Shown piece after piece: positions 44,144 to 53,181 of a stretch of 56,099 nucleotides of DNA (the first letter of the stretch is position 1; each line of letters starts with the position of its first letter). The stretch is taken from contig JAITRZ010000008.1 of assembly GCA_031288185.1 (NCBI GenBank), positions 1-56,099 of the forward strand, written 5' to 3'. The notes under the pieces were generated by a model. That model was not told the origin of the DNA. It searched no databases and saw nothing but the letters and a program-made list of their open reading frames with translations. The DNA is from Coriobacteriales bacterium (GTDB lineage: Bacteria > Actinomycetota > Coriobacteriia > Coriobacteriales > UBA8131). The translations under genes were made by a program, and so were the position numbers.

Positions 44144-44151
44144 CTGTACGC

Positions 44152-44388
44152 ATGTGCTTAGCGATACCTGCAAAAATTATCACGGTTTGCGCTGACGGGA
44201 TGGCCAGCGTCGATATTTTGGGCGCAAGCCGCACGGTGGCCCTGGATCTGGTTCCCCAGGCTGGTTTGGGCGATTTTGTGTTGGTGCACGCCGGTTACGC
44301 CATTGAGGTGATCAGCGAGAGTGCCGCCCGCGAGACGTTGGATCTGATTGCTGAATTTCCCGAACTGCTCGGACAGGCACCGGACTAA
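44152..44388 (+). CDS. hypC: [NiFe]-hydrogenase maturation chaperone HypC
   Basis: 78 residues starting MCLAIPAKI, with the catalytic Cys2 that carries the Fe(CN)2CO unit with HypD. DFVLVHAGYAIEVI fills the OB-like barrel. Start of hypC-hypD-hypE; hypA, hypB, hypF and hydrogenase genes are not here. Confidence 0.95.
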   Translation: MCLAIPAKIITVCADGMASVDILGASRTVALDLVPQAGLGDFVLVHAGYAIEVISESAARETLDLIAEFPELLGQAPD

Positions 44389-44405
44389 GAGACCGGGTCG
44401 CCGCA

Positions 44406-45536
44406 GTGGATGCTCAGCTGTTAAGCAAATTCAGGGATGCCGGTCTAGCGCGAGAACTGCTGGACACCGTTCAGGTTCTGGCTGGGCGACTGGCCAATGC
44501 TGGCCGGCAGCTCCGCTTGATGGAAGTTTGTGGAACCCACACCATGGCCATCGCGAAGAGCGGCCTGGCCAGTATTCTTCCCCCAAACATCCAGCTTATC
44601 AGTGGACCGGGCTGTCCGGTTTGCGTAACCGCCAATCATGACATCGACAGGGCCGTGGCGTTAACCCGCCTCAAGGATGGCGAGAAGGTCACCGTCGTTA
44701 GCTTTGGCGATATGTTAAGGGTACCCGGTTCCAGCAGTTCTCTGGCGCGTCAGAGGGCGGAAGGAGCCGGGGTGGAGGTGGTATATTCACCCTTGGACGC
44801 GCTTAAGATGGCAGCCGAAGACCCCAGTACCCACTTTGTGTTTGTGGCTGTTGGCTTTGAGACCACTGCGCCGCTGACGGCGGCCACCATTCAACGCGCT
44901 GCCAGCCTGGAGCTTACCAACTTCTCGGTACTGGCAATACATAAGCGGGTGCCACCGGCTCTGGAGGTTTTAGCCACTGATGCTGACGTGCGATTGGACG
45001 GCCTGCTACTGCCCGGTCACGTTGGTACCATCCTGGGCCTTGCGCCCTTTGATTTTCTGGCCCAACGGTTCAACATTCCGGCGGTTGTCTGCGGTTTTGA
45101 GCCGGTGGACATACTCCTTGCCATCACCATGCTGCTGCTGCAGCTGATCGATGGACACGCGAAGGTAGAAAGTGCCTATAATCGGGCGGTTCATGTCAAC
45201 GGTAATCCGCAGGCAAGGGCTGCCCTCGATGCCGTTTTTACCCGTTGTGACGCCACCTGGCGAGGATTAGGCCAGATCGTCGATTCTGGCCTGCAACTTC
45301 GAAGCAACTACCGGCGTTTCGACACCGGAGAGCGTTTTTCCCTGGAGACTCTTACTGAGCCGGAGTTGCAAACACAAGGGTGCTGCTGTGGCGAAGTGCT
45401 GCGCGGCGTGCTCACCCCAGATGGTTGTTCGCTCTATGGACAGGTCTGTACGCCGGACAACCCCGTTGGCCCTTGCATGGTATCCAGTGAGGGTAGCTGC
45501 GCGGCCGCCTTTCGCTACCAAACAGGTGTGTGGTGA
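44406..45536 (+). CDS. hypD: Hydrogenase maturation protein HypD
   Basis: Scaffold for Fe(CN)2CO assembly. MEVCGTHTMAI near 40, SGPGCPVCVT near 67, GFETTAPLTA near 155, and C-terminal cysteine cluster CCCGEVLRG...CSLYGQVC...GPCMVSSEGSCAA for the 4Fe-4S cluster. 376 residues. GTG start at 44406, 17 bases after hypC, weak ribosome site. The stop overlaps the hypE start by one base. Confidence 0.96.
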   Translation: MDAQLLSKFRDAGLARELLDTVQVLAGRLANAGRQLRLMEVCGTHTMAIAKSGLASILPPNIQLISGPGCPVCVTANHDIDRAVALTRLKDGEKVTVVSFGDMLRVPGSSSSLARQRAEGAGVEVVYSPLDALKMAAEDPSTHFVFVAVGFETTAPLTAATIQRAASLELTNFSVLAIHKRVPPALEVLATDADVRLDGLLLPGHVGTILGLAPFDFLAQRFNIPAVVCGFEPVDILLAITMLLLQLIDGHAKVESAYNRAVHVNGNPQARAALDAVFTRCDATWRGLGQIVDSGLQLRSNYRRFDTGERFSLETLTEPELQTQGCCCGEVLRGVLTPDGCSLYGQVCTPDNPVGPCMVSSEGSCAAAFRYQTGVW

Positions 45537-46732
45537 TGCCTACCTCTGACGTGGTAACGATGGCTCATGGCACCGGCAGCAGCAGCAGCCAGCGATTGAT
45601 TCGCGATTATTTTGCCAATTGTTATGGCAATAAATTTCTGCTGACGGGCGACGATGCGGCGCTGCTTGATTTCACCGGTCTCAACGCGAAATTTCTTGAT
45701 CCCACAGCCTCTGGCACAACATTCCTGGATACCAAAGGCCCTGGCGCGACGCTTCTTAAATCCACAGGTTCTGCCACAATGGTGCCTGATCCCGCACAAG
45801 ATGGTGTCCAGAAGGGTGTCAGTCCTGATGCGCCACCCTTGCGTCTAGCCTTTTCAACCGACAGCTACGTGGTGCGGCCCCTGTTCTTTGCCGGCGGCGA
45901 CATCGGCCGTCTGGCGGTGGCTGGTACCGTCAACGATGTGAGTACGGCCGGGGCCCGACCCTTATATCTGTCCCTCGGCTTTATTCTGGAGGAAGGCTTT
46001 GCGCTGGCTGAGCTACGGCGGATTTGTGAGAGCATTGCGGCCTGTGCCCGTGAGGCGGGGGTTTTGATAGTCACCGGCGATACCAAGGTTGTGGAGCGCG
46101 GACATGGTGACGGCGTCTACATCAACAGTACGGGCATTGGCGTGTTGCCAGCAGGCTACACGCTTTCAGGACGCAACTGCCGTCCCGGAGACATCATCCT
46201 GCTTAGTGGCAGTTTGGGCGATCACGGCATTACGATCATCTCGGCTCGCGCTGGGCTCAGTTTTAACAGCCCCCTAACCAGCGATGTAGCCCCCTTAAGC
46301 GCGATGGTGGCCGCTGTTTTGGCCGCCGCTCCCGATGTCCGCTGCTTCCGGGATCCAACACGCGGTGGATTGGCCTCGACCTTAAATGAACTGGCGGCTC
46401 AAAGTGATACGGCTTTGGTGGTGGATGAGGCAGCCGTGCCTGTCAAAGACGCTGTGCGTGGCGCCTGCGACCTGTTGGGCTACGATGTGTTTCAGGTTGC
46501 CAATGAAGGAAAGATGGTCGCGATAGTACCCCCAAATCAGGCGACAGCCGCTCTGGAGGCCATGCGCCAAAGCCCCTATGGCACCCAGGCCGCCAGGATC
46601 GGCCAGGTTCTTGACGGCACGCGGGACAGCACGACATCGCTGGAAAACTCCCGTGCTTACCTGCAAACCGCTTTTGGCAGTCTGCGACTTTTGGACATGT
46701 TAAGCGGAGAACAACTGCCGCGTATTTGTTAA
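45536..46732 (+). CDS. hypE: Hydrogenase maturation protein HypE with decapeptide-repeat insert
   Basis: Dehydrates the carbamoylated C-terminal Cys to thiocyanate for cyanide ligands. MAHGTG near the N-terminus, GTVNDVSTAGARPLYLS, DTKVVERGHGDG, FRDPTRGGLASTLNE, and the conserved C-terminal PRIC. The usual length is ~335-350; here 398. The excess is four 10-residue repeats coded at 45686-45805 (AKFLDPTASG, TTFLDTKGPG, ATLLKSTGSA, TMVPDPAQDG) placed before the STDSYV strand. Start ATG 45536 (GTGs at 45530/45533 also in frame), stop/start TGATG with hypD. Confidence 0.95.
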   Translation: MPTSDVVTMAHGTGSSSSQRLIRDYFANCYGNKFLLTGDDAALLDFTGLNAKFLDPTASGTTFLDTKGPGATLLKSTGSATMVPDPAQDGVQKGVSPDAPPLRLAFSTDSYVVRPLFFAGGDIGRLAVAGTVNDVSTAGARPLYLSLGFILEEGFALAELRRICESIAACAREAGVLIVTGDTKVVERGHGDGVYINSTGIGVLPAGYTLSGRNCRPGDIILLSGSLGDHGITIISARAGLSFNSPLTSDVAPLSAMVAAVLAAAPDVRCFRDPTRGGLASTLNELAAQSDTALVVDEAAVPVKDAVRGACDLLGYDVFQVANEGKMVAIVPPNQATAALEAMRQSPYGTQAARIGQVLDGTRDSTTSLENSRAYLQTAFGSLRLLDMLSGEQLPRIC

Positions 46733-46771
46733 ATGGAAAAACTGTTTACCCATCTGCGGCTCCTCTGGAAG

Positions 46772-46870
46772 CATCTGGGCTGGCACCCTGTGGCCTCATC
46801 TTGGGCAGAACCATCTGGACTGGCATCCCGTGTCCCCTTTGGAGCAAATCATCCGGGCTGGTGTTACGGG
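46772..46870. repeat. Three imperfect 21-bp repeats after hypE
   Basis: catctggRctggcaYcc-type copies at 46772-46792, 46812-46832 and 46850-46870 (periods 40 and 38). Located between convergent hypE and capA genes; the gap holds no gene. Confidence 0.75.
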
Positions 46871-46954
46871 TTCCGTCTTTGATCAAAGTTACCTGTCGGA
46901 TTGCCCCTTGCTAACAAGGTGTTCCTGCCGCCCGTACAGGTTCAACGTATAGGT

Positions 46955-48340
46955 TTAACGTGACCAGCTTAATGGTGGCCCCAAAAGCTCGCGGATCTGC
47001 TCAAAGGCTGCCAGGGCTCGTTCCAGATGGCCGGAGGCAGCCAGCGCCGGGTTATCAGCAACGGTATCTGTCTGTGCGATGGTCGTATGCACGGTACGCT
47101 CGCCGTTATGGTAGCGATCCACCCACAGCGGCAAATAGTCCATCGTAAGGGCTGTGACCTGCTTTTCATTGGTGTTATAACTCAGTTGGACGTTGGCCAG
47201 TATGCCCTGCTCGTTTTCTGCGTCCATGCCTGATTCCAGCCGCTGGTTAGAGATATAGTTGCCCATTGCCCAATACACCGGCACTGGCGTGCCACCACCG
47301 GTTGGCTCCAGAAGTTCCATTGGTTGTAAAACATGCGGATGAGAGGCAAAGATAATGTCAGCGCCCGCATCGGCAACCAACTGGGCCATCTCCCGCTGCT
47401 CGTCACTGGGCTGCTGAGAATACTCAATGCCATTATGAAAATAGCTGATGACCAGATCTGCGCCTGCGGAGCGAGCAGCTTCAATCTGAGCGACGATCTC
47501 GGCCTTGTCGTCCTGAGACCCGCTGGTATAGGAGTTAATCAACGGATCAAGTTCCTCACTCATTGGCAGGCCATTAATGGCACGATTGCCTCCCAGGGCC
47601 GACGTTTCATAGGTATAGGCAACCACGGCGATGCGCAAACCCTTGATACTGTAGAGTGCATAGCCCGGCTCGCTGGCCTCCAGACGGCTGCCGGCCACCA
47701 AAAGACCGTTCTCACGGAGCAGGCGCACGCTTCGCAGCACCCCCTCGGCGTATTGATCCAGCATGTGATTATTGGTCGTAATAGCAACATCAAAGCCAGC
47801 AGCGGCGACGGCAGGAGCCATCTCATCAGCCATGTTAAATATGGGATAACCTGACGGCTCACCGCCGCCAAATGGGGCCTCGATGTTGCAGATGGCCAGG
47901 TCTGCGGCGCTCACCACGTCGGTCACAAATTGAAAATAATCGCCAAACACCGCATTACCCAAGCTGTCATAACGTACCTGGTTGGGATAGTGCAACATGA
48001 TGTCCCCAGCGGCGACGATGTCAAGCTGCACCGTTGGCGACGGTTGGGCCTGAGCTTGCGGAGGGGTGTCTTCCTCACCGTCAAAGGGACGAGTGGCAGC
48101 ATTCAGGCGATCACGTAATGACTGACCGTCGTCCACTGATTCATCAAGGCCCGCACAGCCGCTGCTCAGGGCTAGCATAGCGGTTAGGAGAAACACCACC
48201 AACAGGTGAGCTACTTGGCGCATGCGCCTGATAACGCGCGTGTGCATTCTGCCAGGAGGGCTACCAACACCACCACACAAGCACTGCCTGATAACGTGCG
48301 CATACATTCTGTTGCTGTCTGATGCCTGTTTTGTACCCAT
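46955..48340 (-). CDS. capA: CapA-family lipoprotein
   Basis: PgsA/CapA-type metallophosphoesterase-like domain: DIVAAGDIMLH, NIEAPFGG, TTNNHMLDQY, SYFHNGIEYS, ASHPHVLQP and YWAMGNYIS. A lipoprotein signal ends LALSSGC. The ATG at 48340 has the best ribosome site (aagggg) and gives 461 residues. That leaves ~65 residues before the lipobox Cys; ATGs at 48307, 48247 or 48223 would give a more normal signal. The two upstream starts lie in a 26-bp duplicated block (48226-48251, 48286-48311). Exported and anchored. Polyglutamate genes are absent. Confidence 0.88.
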   Translation of the reverse strand: MGTKQASDSNRMYAHVIRQCLCGGVGSPPGRMHTRVIRRMRQVAHLLVVFLLTAMLALSSGCAGLDESVDDGQSLRDRLNAATRPFDGEEDTPPQAQAQPSPTVQLDIVAAGDIMLHYPNQVRYDSLGNAVFGDYFQFVTDVVSAADLAICNIEAPFGGGEPSGYPIFNMADEMAPAVAAAGFDVAITTNNHMLDQYAEGVLRSVRLLRENGLLVAGSRLEASEPGYALYSIKGLRIAVVAYTYETSALGGNRAINGLPMSEELDPLINSYTSGSQDDKAEIVAQIEAARSAGADLVISYFHNGIEYSQQPSDEQREMAQLVADAGADIIFASHPHVLQPMELLEPTGGGTPVPVYWAMGNYISNQRLESGMDAENEQGILANVQLSYNTNEKQVTALTMDYLPLWVDRYHNGERTVHTTIAQTDTVADNPALAASGHLERALAAFEQIRELLGPPLSWSR

Positions 48341-48572
48341 CTGATGCCCCTTCCGCCACCACTTGTCCGTCCCAATCTTACGACCTAACTCCACAATAGC
48401 GCCAGAGCTCGCAATGTGCAAGTACACGACGGGTTTCGCGGGCATTTTTATGAGAGAGCGCAGCTGGGAAGGGGAGGGCCCTACCAGCGCAGATGGACCC
48501 GGAGAAGGGGATCGGTTAGCGCGCTAGGCTCAGAGAAGGGGCCCTATCAGTGCAGATGGGTTGGACAGAATG

Positions 48573-49466
48573 TCAGGCAACCACAAAGCGTGTGGCTCCA
48601 GGCAAAATAAAAGCCTCAAAGGGGGTGTGAACCCCCACGGCCTCGCCGTCATACTGGATTTGCAGCGGTGGGTCAGAACATACGCGTACGCTGGCAGAAC
48701 GACGTAGCTCAATTGCATCGGCGCGGCCGGGAAAGTTACCCAAAGAGTCCAGAAACGCCGCGAAAAGTGCCGGCAGCAATTCGACGCTGTGCTGCTTTTT
48801 TACGATAGCCACTTCAAACAATCCATCGGCGGCATCATTGCCGTGGGTGATGGAGAGATCGGGAAATATCTGGGCAAAATTAATAACAAGAACAGCAATA
48901 CCGTCCATCTCAAGCACCCCATCGTCCACTTCCACTACAAAGTGGGCCACCGTAGGATTGGGTTCTGAGAGCGCCGCGCCAAGATAGGCCAAGGGACCAA
49001 GGGAATTTTTGAGCCTTTCAGCCCGTCGCATGATGGTGGCATCATAGCCGGCACCGGCGATAACGGCAAAACCAGCCGTTTGACGCGCTTCTGCCGATCC
49101 AAAGCTGATTTCACCGATGTCGTAATTGGCCGTATTCATATGGCGGGCGATCTGGGCCAGTGTGCTGGGTTCCTCAGAACTGTTTATATTAATAGCAATA
49201 AGATTGGCGGTGCCAGCTGGAAACGGCAATATCGGCAGACCGCTGTAGCGCAGTTCGTAGCAGACAGCGGCAATGGTCGCGTCACCACCGGAAGGAACCA
49301 CCAAGTCAAAGTCACGGGCATCTTTCAACATGGAACTAACCGGGGCACTGCCATCTGTCGCCCGGATAGTGATCTCGTCACCGTTGCGCAAAAAATTACG
49401 CAAGAAATCGTGGATGGCACCGCTGCGCAGCCCAGACACCAGGTTATCGATCACTAAAACGCGCAT
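48573..49466 (-). CDS. Diacylglycerol/lipid kinase family protein
   Basis: 297 residues from ATG 49466 (ribosome site agggaga); 49484 also in frame. The PSGGDATIAAV loop replaces the usual GGDGT ATP site, PFPAGTANLIA follows, and the C-terminal SDPPLQIQYDGEAVG segment fits YegS/DagK kinases. Probably phosphorylates a membrane lipid or long-chain base. Divergent from rnd. Confidence 0.88.
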   Translation of the reverse strand: MRVLVIDNLVSGLRSGAIHDFLRNFLRNGDEITIRATDGSAPVSSMLKDARDFDLVVPSGGDATIAAVCYELRYSGLPILPFPAGTANLIAININSSEEPSTLAQIARHMNTANYDIGEISFGSAEARQTAGFAVIAGAGYDATIMRRAERLKNSLGPLAYLGAALSEPNPTVAHFVVEVDDGVLEMDGIAVLVINFAQIFPDLSITHGNDAADGLFEVAIVKKQHSVELLPALFAAFLDSLGNFPGRADAIELRRSASVRVCSDPPLQIQYDGEAVGVHTPFEAFILPGATRFVVA

Positions 49467-49616
49467 GCTTCTCCCTTGGTTCAACCGTAGGTTCTAATCT
49501 TATCAAAACATCTTGGCCGTAAGACAGGACAGGGCAAAACTGCTCTGTTTGGTCAACGGGCGAAGTGCTACCATAGAAGCAATAATCATGATACTGACAA
49601 CCAGGAAAGATCGTTT

Positions 49617-50828
49617 GTGCAAAAAGAGAGTAGCTATATCACAACCTCAGGCCAGCTGCGGAACCTGAGCGAGCAGGCCTTGACTGCAACGGCTGTGGCC
49701 ATCGACACCGAGTTCATCCGTGAAAAGACCTTCTGGCCCAAACTGTGCCTGCTGCAGTTGGCCTTTGACCAGCACAGTGTCATCATTGATCCTTTGCGCG
49801 TTACCGACCTTTCACCGTTAGCTGCGCTGTTGACCGCGCCCGGTATCGTTAAGGTCTTTCATTCCAGCGAGCAGGATCTGGAGATTATATTTCATAAACT
49901 GGGGTTGGTACCCAATCCACTGTTTGATACCCAGGTGGCGGCAGAATTACTGGGCATGGCGCAACAGGTGTCACTGTCAACGTTGGTGCGTGAATATTGT
50001 GGCATCAGGCTTAGCAAAGCTGATTCCTTTACTGACTGGCAGGCCCGTCCACTCACCAATTCACAAAAACAGTACGCCCTGGATGACGTGCGCTATCTGC
50101 CGCGCATCTACCATGATATGCACTCCCAGCTCAGCGCATTGGGACGCCTGTCCTGGCTTGAGGAGGATTTTGCGGCACTGGGCACCGAAAGCCGCTATCG
50201 ACCCAATCCTGATATGGCCTGGCAACGCGTTAAACACGCATCCACCTTAACCCAACGTCAACTGGGAATTTTACAAGAGTTGGCCAAAAGTCGTGAAGAA
50301 ATAGCGATGTACCGCGATCTGCCGCGCCGGTGGGTTGTCTCCGATGAATTGCTTGTACAAATAGCAAAAACTAGTCCGCAGAATCTTCAAGAGCTGCACC
50401 GCCTGCGCGGCGCGCAAAATCAGCTGGGCCGGCGTTGGGGTAACGCAATGCTTCAGGCGGTGCAGCGCGGCCTGTCCCTCGTTCCTGAACAACTGCCTGA
50501 GCGCAAGGGTTTGCAGATAGGTGCCGTTTGCGCTTCAGCAGCTGTTGATCTGCTGCGCTCCCTGCTCAACCAGCGTGCTCGTCAAAACGGGATAACCGCC
50601 GCGATGCTGGCCAACAAGGATGATCTGCTGCGCCTGGCCTCTGGTCAGCGCGCCAACATCAAAGTGCTGGAAGGCTGGCGCTATCAGATAGTGGGCCGCG
50701 AACTCCTGGAGCTTATGGAAGGCACCTTGTCTTTGCGCATACAGGGTGAGGAACTGGAAGTGAACCGCCACAAGGCGACATTGGAAGCGGGTTGCCAAAA
50801 GGAAATGCCGGAAGCGGGTTGTCAGTAG
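49617..50828 (+). CDS. rnd: Ribonuclease D
   Basis: 3'-5' exonuclease of the DEDD family for tRNA/RNA processing. AIDTEFIREKTFWPKLCLLQ (Asp/Glu), FHSSEQDLEII (Asp), QKQYALDDVRYLPRIYHDM (Asp, Tyr), followed by HRDC-type helices (~205-380). 403 residues. GTG start with aggaaag. The last residues (EAGCQKEMPEAGCQ) come from a 27-bp tandem duplication covering the stop. Confidence 0.94.
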   Translation: MQKESSYITTSGQLRNLSEQALTATAVAIDTEFIREKTFWPKLCLLQLAFDQHSVIIDPLRVTDLSPLAALLTAPGIVKVFHSSEQDLEIIFHKLGLVPNPLFDTQVAAELLGMAQQVSLSTLVREYCGIRLSKADSFTDWQARPLTNSQKQYALDDVRYLPRIYHDMHSQLSALGRLSWLEEDFAALGTESRYRPNPDMAWQRVKHASTLTQRQLGILQELAKSREEIAMYRDLPRRWVVSDELLVQIAKTSPQNLQELHRLRGAQNQLGRRWGNAMLQAVQRGLSLVPEQLPERKGLQIGAVCASAAVDLLRSLLNQRARQNGITAAMLANKDDLLRLASGQRANIKVLEGWRYQIVGRELLELMEGTLSLRIQGEELEVNRHKATLEAGCQKEMPEAGCQ

Positions 50829-50965
50829 GAAATGCCGGAAACAAGCCGCCAACAACCGTCTGAGGAGATAGCAAGAAACCAGGACACAGCACGGGGCTGA
50901 AAGCCGATTGGCGCATCGGAAGTCCCTGATGCCAACAGCGACGAGAAACCAGGGTACGGCACGGG
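50783..50965. repeat. Two direct repeats at and after the rnd 3' end
   Basis: ggaagcgggttgYcaRWagg-type 27-bp copies at 50783-50809 and 50810-50836 (stop in copy 2). Then agaaaccagg..acRgcacggg copies at 50874-50895 and 50944-50965 (period 70). Confidence 0.85.
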
Positions 50966-51003
50966 ATTAAAAAAGGCCTGAACGCGGCATTTTGTAGCGA
51001 TCC

Positions 51004-51846
51004 CTACACGTTACGCTGATCCTTGTTTTCCGGCGGATTGTGGGGGTTGAGGTGGCGGGCCTTGAGCTTGGCCATGCGATTGTTGTAATACATCTGCAAA
51101 ATTGTCAGTACCAGCGACAGCAACAATCCAAAATACAACATCAGATCCAAACCATCAAAATCGATACCTACGATGTGCAATTCAAAGCCCAGAGCCTCTA
51201 TGACCAGCTTAAGCCCAACAGCCACAATGAAGGTTAGTGCGAGTATTTTAACCTCTGGATTGGCGTTGATAAATTCAGCAATGGGATTGGCAAAAATGAT
51301 CATCACCATAACGGCCGCTATCACCGCGATGATCATGATAAGCAGTATGTCTACCATGCCAACCGCAGTGATGACCGAGTCCAGTGAGAATATGATGTCC
51401 ATAACGGCGATGGTGCCAATAGCCTGCGGCAGGCCAATGCGCCTTTGCGGCTTTGCCGAGGGCACCAGGCGCGCCTCCTCCTCTTTAAGGGAGAGCTTCT
51501 CGACAAGCTCCTGTATGCCCTTGAAGACCAGGTAAGCACCACCGGCAAGCAAAATGAGATCCTTGCCAGAAATTGCTGGATCCATGCCGGGTAACGCGAA
51601 GGGCAAACTGAAAAGCGTCAGGTGTAGGGATATGATCCAGGAAGCAAAGCAGAGCAGGATAATGCGCATGATCAACGCTGCCACCAGCCCAAAGCGGCGG
51701 CCAAAAACCTGCTTACTCTCAGGCAGACGATCAGTGGTAATGGCAATAAATACTAGATTATCTACGCCAAGAACCAATTCTAGAAACATCAGGGTGAGCA
51801 ACTGAACCCAGGCTTCCGGCGTAGCAAAGATGCTGATGTCGAACAG
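51004..51846 (-). CDS. TerC-family integral membrane protein
   Basis: 280 residues with about seven TM segments. Signatures: LMFLELVLGVDNLVFI (conserved acidic/Asn pair), MDIIFSLDSVITAVGM, and the C-terminal SLVLTILQMYYN. The family exports metals such as Mn2+ or acts in tellurite resistance/protein metalation. The only ATG-like start in the annotated frame (TTG 51801) cuts into TM1. The normal TerC N-terminus (FDISIFATPEAWVQL) is present upstream and begins at CTG 51846, five bases after aggag. No yybP-ykoY riboswitch is seen. Confidence 0.92.
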   Translation of the reverse strand: MFDISIFATPEAWVQLLTLMFLELVLGVDNLVFIAITTDRLPESKQVFGRRFGLVAALIMRIILLCFASWIISLHLTLFSLPFALPGMDPAISGKDLILLAGGAYLVFKGIQELVEKLSLKEEEARLVPSAKPQRRIGLPQAIGTIAVMDIIFSLDSVITAVGMVDILLIMIIAVIAAVMVMIIFANPIAEFINANPEVKILALTFIVAVGLKLVIEALGFELHIVGIDFDGLDLMLYFGLLLSLVLTILQMYYNNRMAKLKARHLNPHNPPENKDQRNV

Positions 51847-51877
51847 TTTAACTCCTCACTACCATGGCATAAACAGC

Positions 51878-51909
51878 AGCGATCCCGCAGATCGCTCGTG
51901 CCGATTATA
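51878..51909 (-). promoter_or_regulatory. Promoter and 5' hairpin of the terC gene
   Basis: Perfect -10 TATAAT on the minus strand (51904-51909). At the expected transcript start is a perfect 7-bp hairpin agcgatc-ccgca-gatcgct (51878-51896, plus-strand order). Leader to the CTG start is ~50 bases. No good -35. Confidence 0.55.
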
Positions 51910-51966
51910 ACCTATCGGTTTTGGGTCAGGGTAAGGAGGCGGAGCCTGTCGGTTTGACGGTTAGTG

Positions 51967-52046
51967 CAGGTTGGCGGCAGTCGATACATTGGATGCGGTG
52001 AGGGGCACAGCTCATGTCAGCTCACGCCAGCCCAGGTTGGCGGCAG
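51967..52046. repeat. 14-bp direct repeat at the 3' end of the flavoprotein gene
   Basis: caggttggcggcag at 51967-51980 and 52033-52046, period 66; the second copy lies inside the final codons of the flavoprotein gene. Confidence 0.75.
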
Positions 52047-53181
52047 CGTGTCTACCGGCGCGCCAACCACTGGCCCAGGCAAAGTGCAGGTTAAAGCCAC
52101 CGGTTGCGCCATCAATGTCCAAAGCCTCTCCACAGGCATAAAATCCCTGGCTGTGTCGGGACATCATTGTATAGGGATCAAAGTTATGGGTATCCAGACC
52201 ACCACGCAGTACCTGGGCCTGGTGGCGCTTTGGTAGCTCACGCACGGTAAAACGCATATCGGTCAAAGCCGTGGCCAGTTGTCTCAGATCGATAGCAGTG
52301 GCACTGGCCCCTGAACTGACAGAAGCCGCGCGCAGCACGGCTAAGGCCAGGCGGGGATGCACAAGACCATCCAGAAACTGTCTGGCGCTGTAGCTTGCAA
52401 GGTGCTGGCGACGGGCCGCAAGCAGTTCCTGTAAGCTATCTTCATGATGATTGGGCACCAGATTTAAGCTGAGCAGGTCGCCACAGGCGGCATGACGCGA
52501 CAACTCAAAGATCATTATCCCAGACAGTGCTTTATCTTTGAACAGTAATTCGCCAGTTTGAGTAGCTATAATGCTTTCATTGGGTTTTGAGATAAGCCGC
52601 GCGCGGCAATGTGTCCGTACACCACTGAGTCCCTTCAGGTCGCCGCTGACCCCCAAAGGTCCCAAGATTGGACGCCAGGGGATAGAGCTGTGCGCGCCCA
52701 CCTGGGTCGCTAGTCTGTCGTTACCGGTGGCCAGAATCAGCTTTTTGGCTCTGAGGCGCAGGGGATGAATTGCCAGGGCAGAAGAATCCACCGCTGTGAC
52801 CTCAGTGTCGGTTAACAGCTCAACGCCTCTGTGTTCAACACGATTGCGCAATACCTGCAACACTGACGCGGCGCTATTGCTCAAAGGGTAAATGCGACCA
52901 CTGCGGTCGGCGTGAGTTTCCAGGCCCAGTTGGGAAAACAGCTCCACCGCTCTTGTACACGTAAAACGGGCCAACAGAGGCGCTACAAAGTCAGGGTGAT
53001 TGTACGCTGCTGCTGCTTCTGGTGTGTCCAAGGACAGATTGCTTAAGTTGCAGCGACCATTACCGGTTCTCAGCAACGACTGGCCCAGCCGCTCAGAGCG
53101 CTCCACAATACAGACCTGGGCACCCGCCTCAGCCGCAGCGATTGCCGCCATCAGGCCGGCCGCACCGCCTCCAACTACCAC
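52012..53181 (-). CDS. HI0933-type NAD(P)/FAD-dependent oxidoreductase
   Basis: 389 residues. FAD dinucleotide fold VVGGGAAGLMAAIAAAEAG at the N-terminus, GNGRCNLSNL, LILATGN near 150, and C-terminal GFYACGEALDIDGATGGFNLHFAWASGW. The family includes YhiN/HI0933; substrate unknown. GTG at 53181 is the only listed start but cuts the first beta strand. The frame is open ~25 bases further (SKTRQVV) without ATG/GTG/TTG. An out-of-frame ATG with aaggg lies at ~53209, so a frameshift or unusual start is possible. Confidence 0.88.
   Translation of the reverse strand: MVVGGGAAGLMAAIAAAEAGAQVCIVERSERLGQSLLRTGNGRCNLSNLSLDTPEAAAAYNHPDFVAPLLARFTCTRAVELFSQLGLETHADRSGRIYPLSNSAASVLQVLRNRVEHRGVELLTDTEVTAVDSSALAIHPLRLRAKKLILATGNDRLATQVGAHSSIPWRPILGPLGVSGDLKGLSGVRTHCRARLISKPNESIIATQTGELLFKDKALSGIMIFELSRHAACGDLLSLNLVPNHHEDSLQELLAARRQHLASYSARQFLDGLVHPRLALAVLRAASVSSGASATAIDLRQLATALTDMRFTVRELPKRHQAQVLRGGLDTHNFDPYTMMSRHSQGFYACGEALDIDGATGGFNLHFAWASGWRAGRHAAANLGWRELT

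Noticed and set aside
51847-51960. yybP-ykoY manganese riboswitch before terC
   Set aside because: The leader is only ~50 bases with one simple hairpin; the conserved loops are absent.
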